Assembly: GCA_928724745.1 (NCBI GenBank)
Contig: CAKMXJ010000011.1
Span: forward strand, 496,001-560,000
Reading direction: 5' to 3'
Length of the DNA: 64,000 bases
Origin: Anthracocystis setariae
Lineage: Eukaryota > Basidiomycota > Ustilaginomycetes > Ustilaginales > Ustilaginaceae
Part shown: one piece after another, positions 43,101-52,132 of the stretch
Position numbering within the stretch: the stretch's first letter is position 1
How the letters are laid out: the number at the start of each line of letters is the position of its first letter
The notes under the pieces: model-generated
Databases searched by the model: none
What the model was told of the DNA's origin: nothing
What the model saw: the letters and a program-made list of their open reading frames with translations, nothing else
Program-made: the position numbers and the translations under genes

Positions 43101-45580
43101 CAGCGCCCCCTGCACCTGGAGCAATGGGGGCTCCACCCCCGCCACCGCCTCCACCACCTCCTCCGCCGCCACCGATGCTACCTTCCGTGGCAGCGGGCAT
43201 GTCGCCGAGCGAAAAGGCGTTGCGGGATGCAGCCGCGATGCCTCCCCCGCCGCCACCTCCGCCTCCGTCTATGGGCATGCTGCCGCCCTTTGCTCCCAGC
43301 ATCCAAGCCACCGAGATGCGTTCGGCCTTCTCGACGCCCGACTCGTCGCGACCTGGCTCGATGCTCGCTTCAGGCACAGGAACGCCGGCACAACTGGGCC
43401 TACCCGTGCTTGGCTCGGTGACCGACTCACCCATGCAAGACGCCTACCGCAATTCGATGCTCAACGTGCGTGCTTCATATGCGCCGACCAACTTGGGTCC
43501 TGCCGGGCCCACCGCGGCTCCTCCGGCTCCTGGCGTAGCTGGCTTGTTCGCCAACCACGCCTTGTCTCGCAAGGAAGTGGTGGCAATGGCGAGGTCCAAG
43601 ATGAAGCAGCTTCAGTGGGATAAGCTTTCGCCTCAGCATGCGGCCGAGACCATCTTTGGAAAGCACGAAGTGACGGCGGATGAGGAAGAGTTTGTCAAGC
43701 AACTGCAGCAGGAGGGACTGCTCGAGGAGATGGAGGAGGACTTCAAGGCCAAGCAGCCGGTCAAGAAGAGTGCAGCTACGGCCAAGAAGGACAAGATCGA
43801 GCTCAAGACGCATCTGTCGCTTCAGACCAGGCAGGGGATCGAGATGGTTCTGAAACGCGTCAAGTCGAGCTTGACCGACAGCAAGCAGGCGAGTCCCGAG
43901 GAGGTGGCGCATCACATCATCAACTGCAACGAGGCGGTGCTGGACCAGTCGTTCTTGACCGAGTTGCTGCGACATTATCCCGAGTCCGAGACCAAGGGCC
44001 AGTTGGGCGAGTATAGGAATGCCTCGGATGACGAGCTGCGCCTGTTGCATCCCGCAGATCGGTTGGTGGTGCTGCTCATGACCGTGCCGCATCTCAAGGA
44101 GAAGGTCAAGGGGTTGTTGTACATGACCAAGTACAAGGAGACGTTCGACCTGATCAAGTCCGGCACGAAGAAGGTGCGCGATGCGTCCGAGGGACTGATG
44201 AAGGCCAAGGCGTTTGCAAGGCTGCTGAGCCTTATTCTCATGATGGGCAACTATCTCAACTCGACCGGAGTGCAGGGCGGAGCGTTTGGATTCAAGATCA
44301 CATCGATCAACAAGCTCGTCGATACCAAGGCGAGCGATGGCACCACGCTGCTTCATTTCATCGAGAGGACCATCAGCAAGTGCTTTCCCGAGGTCGAGGC
44401 GTTCATGGACGAACTCGAGTTGCCCGCCGAGGCGTGCCGTGTTCAGCTGTGGGATCTGAGGAGGGATCTGGCCGAACTCAAGAGTGGCTCGTTCCAGCAT
44501 CGCAAGGAGTTGGATCGTTTGTTGGATGAGGCCGAGGAGAACCTGCAGGATCCGTACGTCAAGATCATGCTGCCGTTCCTCAACGATGCGGCTTCGGAGC
44601 TGCAGAGGCTCAACGATCAGGTGCAGTTCACCGAACGGGTGTACAACGAGGCGCTGAAATACTTTGGCGAGGGCCCGGATCCGAAACGGAGGGGGTTGGG
44701 ACAGTTGGCGAACCAGGCGATGCGGACCGAGGACTTTTTCGGCATCTTTAAGGAGTTCCTGGCGGCATACAGGAAGGTGAAGGTGGACAATGTCAAGATC
44801 GGCGAGCAGCGCGCGTTGGAAGCCAAGAGGAGAGCGGCGGCCGAGGAGAGGGAGAAGGAGCGTCAGGAAGCGCTGGCGCGCAAGGAGGCGGGCGTCGACG
44901 ACAGTGCAGTGCTCGAAACGCTGCTTGGCTCTCTGCGCAGCGGTGGAGGTGGACCGAACAACAAGAAGCGACGCGCAAGGGAGAGGAGACAGCCCAACGC
45001 GGCGGCCAACGCCGGCGGTGCAGGAGCGGGCTCCGAAGACTCGGCGCCCACGGCAGCTGCGATGGAGGCAAGCCCGAGCGACGTGGCGGCGGCGATGCTG
45101 GCCAAGTTGCAGGGGAACGAGGAAGGCGCAGCCAGGGAGAGTGCGTTCAGGACGACAAGGAGAAGGGATAGGAGGAGTGGTAGGGATGCACCGAACCCAC
45201 CGGTGGCAGAGATGGCGTCGCCGACCTTGACGAGCAGCTCGCCGGCCTTGAGTCAACAGGCGAGCGAGTCGAACCATACGCCATCGGCGTCCATATCCGT
45301 GTCGTCGTCAGCCCGTGGGATCGGAGATAGTACGGTGGGCGATGTCACGCTGAGACCTCAGGAACCCGCGCTAGAGAAGGCGGAACACGAAGCGGAAGAG
45401 ATCAGGGAGGAGGAGGAGGAAGCGGAGGAGGCCAAGTCGCCGGATGCGCCTTCCAATCGGGCCAAATCGGCGCAGACAGGGAAGGGGGAGATGGAGGCGG
45501 TCGAATTGGAATGGTTTGATCCGGATCTTTCAGGGTTCTCAGCGGCAGGTCAGAGCACCAAGAGTCATACAGACGAGTAG
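40130..45580 (+). CDS. Diaphanous-related formin (Bni1/SepA type)
   Basis: Formins nucleate and processively elongate unbranched actin filaments for polarised growth and cytokinesis. The 1816-residue product has the complete diaphanous-related order. The GTPase-binding/FH3 armadillo region spans about 233-690, starting at FVLQRPPDAEVERLFAELMD and including RNQMEASGLQRILIKM. A coiled coil (about 695-800; LEQEKVQLEAKLKAG) follows. FH1 has poly-Pro tracts at about 976-1020 and 1040-1048. FH2 (about 1145-1560) includes MKQLQWDKLS, MMGNYLNSTGVQGGAFGFKI and LWDLRRDLAELKSGSF. A DAD-like motif (VLETLLGSLRSG followed by KKRRARERR, about 1588-1625) would mediate autoinhibition relieved by a Rho/Cdc42 GTPase. 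The start MDSIFGRKKRSRQ is preceded by a clear leader. No intron is needed. Smut fungi have more than one formin, so no symbol is assigned. Confidence 0.95.
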   Translation: MDSIFGRKKRSRQFNSDAADKAIPYERTVSGRMPHPVDTVLGGSPYAGSSPTGSKLSIGNPSGNPALGSGVHRSSAYGDPHHLHDVPRSRLANASSSGHPDDFLPYPSTSSIISHSNGSTISSSGRGADSMSEHRRFPSGASSSRRELSTRDSMHSSASSYAVNGQRTSRYNGGQMSHDAISRMSVASTLGGYPHSDDARAISSTSTSHSNLARDSYHHHHHQQLQAGLQGSKAPDFVLQRPPDAEVERLFAELMDKRDFLNVPGGNLSDELKETARRNMLGFSIDKKWTLVYNDKLTEWHADKERERNRRQHGAQAGPLGAGSGMVITRNSPEWFIKKFMDGTVTTKHIESLAVTLRTCAIGWIQSFVEAKGTPVLASFLSGLHAKGIKNDTDLALEYEVLKAFRSLFNSKPGANDALAQPKCISGITHSMISLQLATRKQAADILLFLCHWDKPTGHRLVLKAFDDLKTSQGDHGRFDAWFRVLEQTIDGRGKMGSMVGASDEVKKLSVVGPHESSLNEYAINNMFLINAILNSDIVAEFEVRVHLRNQMEASGLQRILIKMRAFKNPDLDAQIGVFEKGAEADHEDVAETFNKEILTDLSDPVDVFRAIVGKVEGSRAYDFFLSALQHLLLIRRDGDDLVHYYQLIDSMVTSVVMDRKGVVEGNDLSSLLGVSVNNVLSRFADQDHINSMQSELQKAKAKAAALEQEKVQLEAKLKAGSDGLIGKLQEQIEKLEDDLSLARGNAGAARDEMDEMEKAYIDRVVALEIQIRELYDMLREAQMDVSDVAAPGKGQLDRKQLVDTLEKQLERNKTIRKLEANARKNKARNEIPPVPGLPTEEDRKRISASVRRQSSLIREKQEKDIAEEEEEDEGQDETPLDPEAAKWKIQATLAAGMAQNTDLASRMVDARESRRRKAQPSKEGAKRTSHPAVRTLLDEIRRQRGDDSDSDDDLIADSGKKKPASLAIVTEGQAVPPPPPPAPPAPPAPPAPPAPGAMGAPPPPPPPPPPPPPPMLPSVAAGMSPSEKALRDAAAMPPPPPPPPPSMGMLPPFAPSIQATEMRSAFSTPDSSRPGSMLASGTGTPAQLGLPVLGSVTDSPMQDAYRNSMLNVRASYAPTNLGPAGPTAAPPAPGVAGLFANHALSRKEVVAMARSKMKQLQWDKLSPQHAAETIFGKHEVTADEEEFVKQLQQEGLLEEMEEDFKAKQPVKKSAATAKKDKIELKTHLSLQTRQGIEMVLKRVKSSLTDSKQASPEEVAHHIINCNEAVLDQSFLTELLRHYPESETKGQLGEYRNASDDELRLLHPADRLVVLLMTVPHLKEKVKGLLYMTKYKETFDLIKSGTKKVRDASEGLMKAKAFARLLSLILMMGNYLNSTGVQGGAFGFKITSINKLVDTKASDGTTLLHFIERTISKCFPEVEAFMDELELPAEACRVQLWDLRRDLAELKSGSFQHRKELDRLLDEAEENLQDPYVKIMLPFLNDAASELQRLNDQVQFTERVYNEALKYFGEGPDPKRRGLGQLANQAMRTEDFFGIFKEFLAAYRKVKVDNVKIGEQRALEAKRRAAAEEREKERQEALARKEAGVDDSAVLETLLGSLRSGGGGPNNKKRRARERRQPNAAANAGGAGAGSEDSAPTAAAMEASPSDVAAAMLAKLQGNEEGAARESAFRTTRRRDRRSGRDAPNPPVAEMASPTLTSSSPALSQQASESNHTPSASISVSSSARGIGDSTVGDVTLRPQEPALEKAEHEAEEIREEEEEAEEAKSPDAPSNRAKSAQTGKGEMEAVELEWFDPDLSGFSAAGQSTKSHTDE

Positions 45581-45886
45581 GCGGATTGATGATGCTTTAA
45601 TCTAACGGTTGTTGTGTCCACGTCAGCGAGGTTGTACAAGTCATATAGACGGCTGCGGGCATATTTGTATGATATTGTGTAACTGAGTGCGGATGAGTGG
45701 AGGTGTGTCAAAAGGAATAAGCCGAGTTCCGAGAGTGGCGGTGGAATTTTCGTGCCACTTTGTCTGAGTCAAGGATTGACTGGATCCAAGAGAACCACGA
45801 TCATCTAGCACTGCGCATTTGGGCGATCAAACAACACGGTGGTGGTTTCGGTTGCTCGATACAAGGAAGAAACGCTGCGATAGGGT
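45581..45886. other. Short intergenic region, formin to MRS2-like gene
   Basis: Only about 306 bp separates the formin stop from the MRS2-like start, so formin 3' end signals and the next promoter are tightly packed. No distinctive motif is seen. Confidence 0.5.
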
Positions 45887-47854
45887 ATGCGGTGCTCAGC
45901 AAAGGCGCTTGCCAGGATCGTGACGTACAACAATGTCGCAGGCACGACGAGTCGAGCGACGGCGTCGATAGCTGCGGTCAGCACAAGTCGGGATGTCAAG
46001 GGGAAAGCAAAGCAGGTGGCCTTGGAGGCGAAAACGTACAACAGCGCGGAATTGCTGAGGTCGAGGGATCGCCGTTCCGGGACAAACTCAAGGATTCTGC
46101 TTCCAACATGGCCTCGGAGCGCTCCACCTGCAACTTGTTCGACGCAAGTGGCAAGTCGATCCTCGTCGCTGGCACGAGCATTGTGTACCACGGCTGTCAC
46201 TTTCAACACTGGCGCCTCTTCCGCTACATCATCCCGATCATCTTTGTCGAGTTCGGTCACTCCATCCTCGCCACACCCGTCGCCACACTCGCTGCCGTCG
46301 CCGCAACCCTCCTCGTCCTACTCTTCCTCGTTCGCCGGGCTCGGAACCACCCAGCTCTCCCCAGACATCCTGTTGCGATGTACCATCTTTGATGCGTCTG
46401 GTTTGGCGACGTCGACGTCGGGTGTCTTTAAAAAATCGCGGCTGTGCTCAGAACACATGCTGGAGCCGCGCGACCTGCGCAAGATCGACAGCCGCGTTCC
46501 GAACCTGGTGCCGACGATCCTTGCGCGACGCGGCGGCATCCTGGTCAACATCCTGCACATCCGCGCCATGATCAAAAAGGACAAGGTACTTTTGTTCGAC
46601 TCGTACGGTTCCACCGACTCGCAGCTGCATTCGGCGTTTGTGTACAACCTGCAGCATAACCTGCGGCCACACGGTCGAGCCGAGGCGGGCGGTGGTAATG
46701 GGTTGGCGTACGAATTTCGCGCGCTCGAGAGTATCCTTGTGTCGGTGCTGGATGCGCTCAGGATCGAATTGGGTGTAGTGCGTGGATGGACGCGCGATGT
46801 GTTGGATGGCTTGGACGATGATGTGGATCGCGAAAAGTTGCGCACCTTGTTGCAGGTGAGTCGCAAGCTGAATGCGTTTCTGAGTAGGGCCAAGGCGGTT
46901 AAGGGCGCTGTCGAGGAGGTGTTGGAGAACGAGGAGGATATGGCGCTCATGTACTTGTCGTCTCCCTCTCCCTCTCCCTCTCCCTCTCCATCTCCATCTC
47001 CATCTCCGTCAACGTCTCCGTCACCGTCACCGTCGCCATCGGTTAGTACGAGTTTGGACGGTTCGGACGCGAGCGAGGTGGCGATGGACGAACTGGAACT
47101 GCTGCTGGAATCTTTTGACAAACAGGTGGAAGAGGTGGTGGCGGAAACGACGCAACTTCACTCGGACATTACCAATACGCAAGAAGTGGTGGAGCTGATG
47201 CTCGATAACAACCGTAACAAGTTGCTGGCGCTCGATTTGCGCACGAGCATCGCCACGATGGGCGTCAGCGTCGGTACGCTGTGGGCCGGCCTGTTTGGCA
47301 TGAATCTGCGCAGCCAGATTGAGGAAGCCGACTATGCGTTTGCGATCGTGTCCGGCGTGGCGTTGCTAGCGGTATTGGTGACGGTGGGCGTCGGGTTGAG
47401 ACGGTTGGAGCGGTTGAGGCGGGTGAGTTTGGGGGGCAGTGGCGGTGGTGGTGGGGGGGCGAGGAGTAGGGAGAGGGAGAGGGAGAGGGAGAGGAGGAGG
47501 TGGGCGGTTGGGTGGGGAGCGGATACGTTGAATGCGTATTTGTCAGGGTCGGCAGAGAATAATCCTACACCTAGTTGGTGGGCTGCATCAGATTCAAGCT
47601 CGGCCACGGCCACGGCCACAGGCGCGGTTCAATCACCTACAACGACATCGCAAACTTATCCTGCGCGGCACCCCTCCCCATCATCACTATTATCGTCCTC
47701 GTCGACCTCGTCCTCGGTGGCGTCGGCGTCGGCGGCGGCGGCGGCATTATCATCATCATCATCATCATCATCACTGGCAGGTGGCCTCGGCAGCAAATGG
47801 AACACCTCGAACAGCAGTACACTCGTAAAAAAACGACGCAAGTCTTCACCTTGA
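45887..47854 (+). CDS. MRS2: Mitochondrial Mrs2/CorA-type magnesium channel
   Basis: Mrs2 forms a pentameric Mg2+ channel in the inner mitochondrial membrane. The 655-residue product begins MRCSAKALARIVTYNNVAG, a basic, Ser/Ala-rich, acid-free stretch typical of a mitochondrial presequence. The conserved N-terminal domain runs from about 165 (LLRCTIFDASG, LEPRDLRKIDSRVPNLVPTI, VLLFDSYGS) through a long helix region. It ends in TM1 with the signature GMN at about 471-473 (TLWAGLFGMNL), followed by TM2 (YAFAIVSGVALLAVLVTVGV). A Ser-Pro repeat (about 360-385) interrupts the helical region. After TM2 comes an unusually long matrix tail of about 150 residues, basic then Ser/Ala/Thr-rich with poly-Ala and poly-Ser runs, ending KKRRKSSP. 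No intron is required. The gene converges with the UreD end, 141 bp away. Confidence 0.9.
   Translation: MRCSAKALARIVTYNNVAGTTSRATASIAAVSTSRDVKGKAKQVALEAKTYNSAELLRSRDRRSGTNSRILLPTWPRSAPPATCSTQVASRSSSLARALCTTAVTFNTGASSATSSRSSLSSSVTPSSPHPSPHSLPSPQPSSSYSSSFAGLGTTQLSPDILLRCTIFDASGLATSTSGVFKKSRLCSEHMLEPRDLRKIDSRVPNLVPTILARRGGILVNILHIRAMIKKDKVLLFDSYGSTDSQLHSAFVYNLQHNLRPHGRAEAGGGNGLAYEFRALESILVSVLDALRIELGVVRGWTRDVLDGLDDDVDREKLRTLLQVSRKLNAFLSRAKAVKGAVEEVLENEEDMALMYLSSPSPSPSPSPSPSPSPSTSPSPSPSPSVSTSLDGSDASEVAMDELELLLESFDKQVEEVVAETTQLHSDITNTQEVVELMLDNNRNKLLALDLRTSIATMGVSVGTLWAGLFGMNLRSQIEEADYAFAIVSGVALLAVLVTVGVGLRRLERLRRVSLGGSGGGGGGARSRERERERERRRWAVGWGADTLNAYLSGSAENNPTPSWWAASDSSSATATATGAVQSPTTTSQTYPARHPSPSSLLSSSSTSSSVASASAAAAALSSSSSSSSLAGGLGSKWNTSNSSTLVKKRRKSSP
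46961..47040 (+). repeat. Coding hexanucleotide repeat (Ser-Pro)n
   Basis: Tandem TCTCCC/TCTCCA/TCACCG units inside the MRS2-like gene encode about a dozen Ser-Pro dipeptides. The units degenerate towards the 3' end. The repeat falls between the predicted long helices of the matrix domain. Confidence 0.9.
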
Positions 47855-47995
47855 AACCTCCCCCCCCCCCTCACACACACAGTTTCACACCCGCACTTAC
47901 ACTGTTTGTGTGTTGTATCCTTCCACACACACACCACTCCCCCGCGCAACCAGGCCAAGATGTTTACGGAACTCGTAACGTTTTTTTTTTAAAGT

Positions 47996-49168
47996 TTATT
48001 CGAGTGCGTGTCTATACAAATCGTCGCCGATTAGGCATTTGAGGGGTTGGAGTCGGGAATGGAGCCAAGTGCGCATTGTCTGTACGTCGTGAGCTGCCAA
48101 GCGCACCACAACGACATTGGCGTGTTGTTCGAGTTGCGATAGACTCCACAGCACTTGGTTTGGTTCGTGTTGCTGGTGGGTGGAGGGACGTTGTTGGATG
48201 AGATGAAACTCTTTGGTTAGCGCTATGATGGTGTTTAAGGCGTCGGGGCCTGCGAGGAGGAGGGTGGCGTAACAATTGTATGGATGGTTTCGACGTTGGA
48301 GTTCGCTACACCACCACCACCCCCACCGCCGCATTCGATCATCGTTGGTGGTGGTGGTGGTGGTGGTGGCGGGGGAAGGTGGGGATTGATCGAGCAGTAG
48401 TACGTCTCTGGCTACGACGCCGGTTGGGAGACGGATCTCGTTGCGTGAACGGTAGGATGTAAACGCCCAACGTTCCGGATGTCTCGGTGGGGTGGAGTAA
48501 TCCTTCATCCCATGCACCAACCGCGATGATGAAGAGGAATGCGAATCGAGATGATCCAGTCGATGTTTCGCCTCAACACGAGGCGGAGCGACTGCAATCC
48601 TGCCTGGCGTGATCCAATCCAAAACGATGAGTGACGACGTATCATCGCGCAGATCAAATCGTTGCACTTGATCATACCTCGCCCCAGCAAAACACGTTAC
48701 CGGATCCGGCAATAGTACCAACGTCGCTCGCCTGCGCACCAGATACCGATACACCTGCTGGGTCGCGCCCACATCGCCCGCTCCCACGTGGACACTAGCG
48801 TGGCGGGTGCGGTGAAACGTACCAGTCGAAACACCTTGAGTGGGTCGACTAGTACGCGTCTTAAACACCTTGGTACTCCCCTGCGTCAGGATCACCAAAC
48901 TACATCGCTGACCAACATCAACATCCAAATGCACACGATCTCCACTGACCAAACCACCCCCATACCCGACCACATACATCACGCCCACCGCTTTCGGTTC
49001 AAAGTGCGGATCTACTCCATCTTGCGTGTGCGAGGCGGCGACGAGGAGTTGAGACGAGGCGTTGCGTCCAGAGAGCCTGGGACTGATGAGTTTGAGCGGA
49101 AAAGTAAACGAGAGGTTCGTAAACACGGCGTTTGTATGTGTACGGCGCAGAATCGCAAGACCCTCACC
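47996..49168 (-). other. ureD: Urease accessory protein UreD module
   Basis: UreD helps load nickel into the urease active site together with UreF and UreG. The module is essentially complete at about 390 residues. It starts at GEGLAILRRTHTNAVFTNLS with FTFPLKLISPR, followed by the family hallmark GYGGGLVSGDRVHLDVDVG and LTQGSTKVFKTR. LLPDPVTCFAGARYDQVQ comes next, then SSLIVLDWITPGR and a C-terminal LWSLSQLEQHANVVVVRLAA and LQPLKCLIGDDLYRHALE. A Thr-rich/Trp-rich insert (about ATTTTTTTNDDRMRRWGWWW) comes from a GT-rich low-complexity stretch at 48340-48370. No independent ATG in frame precedes the module within its own region. Confidence 0.88.
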
Positions 49169-50215
49169 TGTAAAGTTGGCTTCCTCGGATTCGGGCACGG
49201 GCAAGGGTACGTCGTCGCGCACGTTTTTGTAGATCTTCTTGAGCGTAGGTTTGACGTTGAATTTGTCGAGCGGTTGGGTTTGCGATCGGATGGCTTGTTG
49301 ACGTTTCTCGAGGTCGTGCGCCCACATGGCGGCACCGATTCGGTTGGACACGGAGAAAACGAGACCTATGAGCGGGATGCGTTCCATGAGCGCAGCGACG
49401 AACCCGAACGAACGATAGGCGATCTGACGCTCAGTCACCCACAACTCGATCTGCATCGGAGACATTCGCTTCGCTTCAAACAAGTCCTTATGCAACACCC
49501 GGCCATAGGTGAGCGACCGCAACGCAGCTCCAATCACCATCCCCACCAATGGGACAAAGTCCATCGGCAACAAAAACACTATTCCCCGCAACGCGCAGCT
49601 TTGGTTAGTCTTGCTCTCTCTCTCTCTCTTCTGTCGCTGTTTCGGAGGGGAAGGGGAAGGGGAAGGGGGCTTACCTTTCATGATGAGAATTCGAACCATG
49701 GGGCTGGCGAGTTTGAGATACCAGGACTGCTTCTTTGCCTGTTTGATCGCCTTTTCACTCGGCGGGTTTTGGTATTCTTCCACATACTCTGTCCACCAAT
49801 CCGCAGGCTTCCCCCTACTCCTCACCGTCTCTACATACGCTATCTTTCTAAACTGACCCAAATTCCTTCTCAACCAAAACTCCATGACCATATGCACTTG
49901 GCCCAACACCGTCATCATGGTGGCGAAACTCTGCCAACTGGGAACGGGCACCCAACCGCCGAGAAACTCGTCATCCACGCGCACATACAAACTAGACAAA
50001 CCGGTAATGTAGGCGGATTTGGACATAAAGTAACCCACAAACAAGCGTTGCATCGGCCAAGTCACCACCGCCCAAACCAGACCGGCAATGATGACTTGCT
50101 TGACGGCTTTCGAGCATTTCGTCCACATTGGTCGCCAGAGGAGTGGATCGTGGACCAAACGGTAGGCTCCAACGAGACAGTACAGAGGTGGAAAGGTGAG
50201 CGTCTCCTGCGGCAT
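47996..50215 (-). CDS. EI24/Rrt8-like membrane protein in one frame with urease accessory protein UreD
   Basis: The proposed model is 50215-49675 joined to 49578-47996. The 96-bp intron (donor GTAAGC, branch CTAAC, acceptor AATAG) is a multiple of three, so the frame is open with or without it. The spliced product is about 707 residues from the ATG at 50215 (MPQETLTFPPLYCLVG). The N-terminal 300 residues resemble fungal EI24/Rrt8 (outer spore wall/lipid droplet) proteins, with hydrophobic segments VIIAGLVWAVVTWPMQRLFV, VFLLPMDFVPLVGMVIGAAL, and the conserved FGFVAALMERIPLIGLVFSV followed by NRIGAAMWAHDLEK. About 55 residues later the UreD family starts (see separate entry). Either this is a genuine fused gene, or two genes share an uninterrupted frame. 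The sequence TTTACAG/GTGAGG at 49168/49167 reads as both an acceptor and a donor and could separate them by splicing. Confidence 0.7.
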   Translation of the reverse strand: MPQETLTFPPLYCLVGAYRLVHDPLLWRPMWTKCSKAVKQVIIAGLVWAVVTWPMQRLFVGYFMSKSAYITGLSSLYVRVDDEFLGGWVPVPSWQSFATMMTVLGQVHMVMEFWLRRNLGQFRKIAYVETVRSRGKPADWWTEYVEEYQNPPSEKAIKQAKKQSWYLKLASPMVRILIMKGKPPSPSPSPPKQRQKRERESKTNQSCALRGIVFLLPMDFVPLVGMVIGAALRSLTYGRVLHKDLFEAKRMSPMQIELWVTERQIAYRSFGFVAALMERIPLIGLVFSVSNRIGAAMWAHDLEKRQQAIRSQTQPLDKFNVKPTLKKIYKNVRDDVPLPVPESEEANFTGEGLAILRRTHTNAVFTNLSFTFPLKLISPRLSGRNASSQLLVAASHTQDGVDPHFEPKAVGVMYVVGYGGGLVSGDRVHLDVDVGQRCSLVILTQGSTKVFKTRTSRPTQGVSTGTFHRTRHASVHVGAGDVGATQQVYRYLVRRRATLVLLPDPVTCFAGARYDQVQRFDLRDDTSSLIVLDWITPGRIAVAPPRVEAKHRLDHLDSHSSSSSRLVHGMKDYSTPPRHPERWAFTSYRSRNEIRLPTGVVARDVLLLDQSPPSPATTTTTTTNDDRMRRWGWWWCSELQRRNHPYNCYATLLLAGPDALNTIIALTKEFHLIQQRPSTHQQHEPNQVLWSLSQLEQHANVVVVRLAAHDVQTMRTWLHSRLQPLKCLIGDDLYRHALE
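49579..49674 (-). other. Predicted 96-bp intron in the EI24/Rrt8-like gene
   Basis: On the minus strand the donor GTAAGC follows ATGAAAG, a CT-rich tract and a CTAAC branch site follow, and AATAG ends the intron. The spliced codons read MKVFLLPMDFVPLVG, which restores a continuous hydrophobic segment. Unspliced, the frame inserts a low-complexity Pro/Ser and Arg/Glu stretch unlike the family. Confidence 0.85.
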
Positions 50216-50666
50216 CTTTGGATCACAGTGTAGCCCGGTGCAAAGAGCAGTCAATGATGTATGTGCCAACAAGCGATCGAGGAGGAGGATACGATTGCCC
50301 TGTTGAAATAAGGTTGCCAGGTGTCAATTAATGTAATTGTTAATTGATCTGAGCGCACTGCACGCGCAGCAGCTATATTTAATTGTTATCGCCTCTACCC
50401 CAACCGATCCCTTTGTTACACCTCGATACAACACAGCACCCAACCCAACCCAACCCAACCCTCATCCTCATCCTCAAACATTCCAATCAAATGGCAAACA
50501 GAGAAGAATCAAAGGTTCTACACCCATTTTTCAAGCGCTATGATACATTTCAATCTTACCCTCCTCGTACATGACTAAGGGAGGGATTTTTTTTTTTTTT
50601 TTTTTTTTTTCTTGTTTCATTTGGTTGCGTATCCAACCTCGTTACAACGATTACTTGTGTGCTTTT
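50216..50666. other. Intergenic region between the EI24-UreD frame and transaldolase
   Basis: It contains CAACC repeats at about 50440-50462 and a 24-base T run at 50587-50610, just downstream of the transaldolase stop on the opposite strand. No gene is seen. Confidence 0.55.
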
Positions 50667-51940
50667 TTAAAGCTTTTCGGCGATCATCTGCTCCATGGTA
50701 GCGCCGTCCTTTGCGAAACCAGCGATACCTTCTGCGAGCTTGGTGTTGGCCATGGGGTCCTTGGCCAAATCCAAAAGGAAAGCGGCCTGGTTGTTGATGT
50801 AGCTGACCTTGTCGATGGGCTGGGCAGCCTTGGCCTTTTCCACGGAAAGCTTCTGCTCAATGGGACCCGACTTGTTCTTCAACTCCTCGAGCAACTTGGG
50901 CGAGATGGTAAGGAAGTCGCAACCGGCGAGCTCGAGGATCTCACCAATGTTACGGAACGACGCACCCATGACAATGGTCTTGTATCCATGCTGGCGGTAG
51001 TACGTGTAGATCCTCTGCACCGACAGCACACCGGGGTCTTCGTGCGAAGCATACTCCTTACCCTCGGCCTTCTTGTAGTAGTCGAGGATACGGCCGACAA
51101 ACGGCGAGATGAGCGTGACGCCCGCCTCGGCACACGCCACCGCCTGGTTGAAACCGAACAGCAGCGTAAGGTTGCAGTGGATGTTGTGCTTGGACTCGAG
51201 TTCGCGTGCGGCCTGAATACCTTCCCAGGTGGAGGCGATCTTGATGAGGACGCGCTCGCGCTTGATGCCGAGCGACTCGTACAGAGCGATCAGGTGCTTG
51301 GCCTTCTCAATGGTAGCCTCCTTGTCAAACGAGAGGCGGGCGTCAACTTCGGTCGAGACACGACCGGGGATGATCTTGAGGATCTCGACACCGAAGGCAA
51401 CGAGCAAGCGGTCGGTGGCAAGCTCGAGCTGCTTGGATTTGTCCGACGACTGCTCCTTGGCGTACTTGACCGCAACGTCGATCAGACGGGCGTACTTTTC
51501 CTGCTTGACGGCGGCAAGGATGAGCGACTGTCAAGATGGTGGGAAAAGCGAGGCGGCCGAAAGTTTTGGTCAGTTTCTAGTTTGTGCGGTGGTTTGGTTA
51601 GTGGAGTAGCAGTGAAATGCGGGCTGATGATGGATGTGCGCTGTTGGACGCAGATGACAGCTAAGCTCCCACGCGTTCGGATCCTCCGGCATGCTGAGCG
51701 AGCTGAACGAGCAAAGGATCGGACATCACATCGGGAGCTGCGATCTCTTGACTCTGCTCTACGAAGCAAGCGCAATGCATCCCGACATCGAGTCGCACCA
51801 CCGATTCATGTCAAGATGAAAGAACAACAACTTACAGGGTTGGTGGTGGCATCCTGGGGCTTGTAGGCGTCGATGGACTCAAAGTCACCCGAGTCGGAAA
51901 CGACGGCGGTGTACTGCTTAAGAGCGTCGAGGGCAGACAT
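50667..51940 (-). CDS. TAL1: Transaldolase (two exons)
   Basis: Transaldolase moves a dihydroxyacetone unit between sugar phosphates in the non-oxidative pentose phosphate pathway, in the cytosol. Exon 1 is 51940-51836 ([20 protein letters not shown] ... QDATTNP) and exon 2 is 51527-50667. The 308-bp intron (51835-51528) has donor GTAAGT and acceptor GACAG in phase 0, exactly inside the conserved DATTNPSLIL motif. The product is 321 residues, the usual size. The Schiff-base lysine lies in [16 protein letters not shown] and the catalytic Asp and Glu are in exon 1 and [18 protein letters not shown]. Other family blocks are [11 protein letters not shown] and [20 protein letters not shown]. The TTTTCTTTT tract just upstream of the ATG is typical of highly expressed fungal leaders. 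Confidence 0.96.
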
Positions 51941-52101
51941 TTTCTTTTTTTTTTTTTTTGGTGCGAGATATGCAAAGCTTTTTCTTTGCTTTGGAAAGGG
52001 GGGAAGAGAAAGGTTGGTGATGGTGAGCGAGAAGAGAGAGTGAGGCTGAGTGGGAAATTATATATCGACTTTGTTTGGGGGATGAGCGATTGGCAGGAGG
52101 C

Positions 52102-52132
<31 letters not shown>

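Noticed and set aside
43475..45277. 600-codon minus-strand frame opposite the formin FH2 region
   Set aside because: Shadow frame; the formin FH2 domain on the plus strand is unambiguous.
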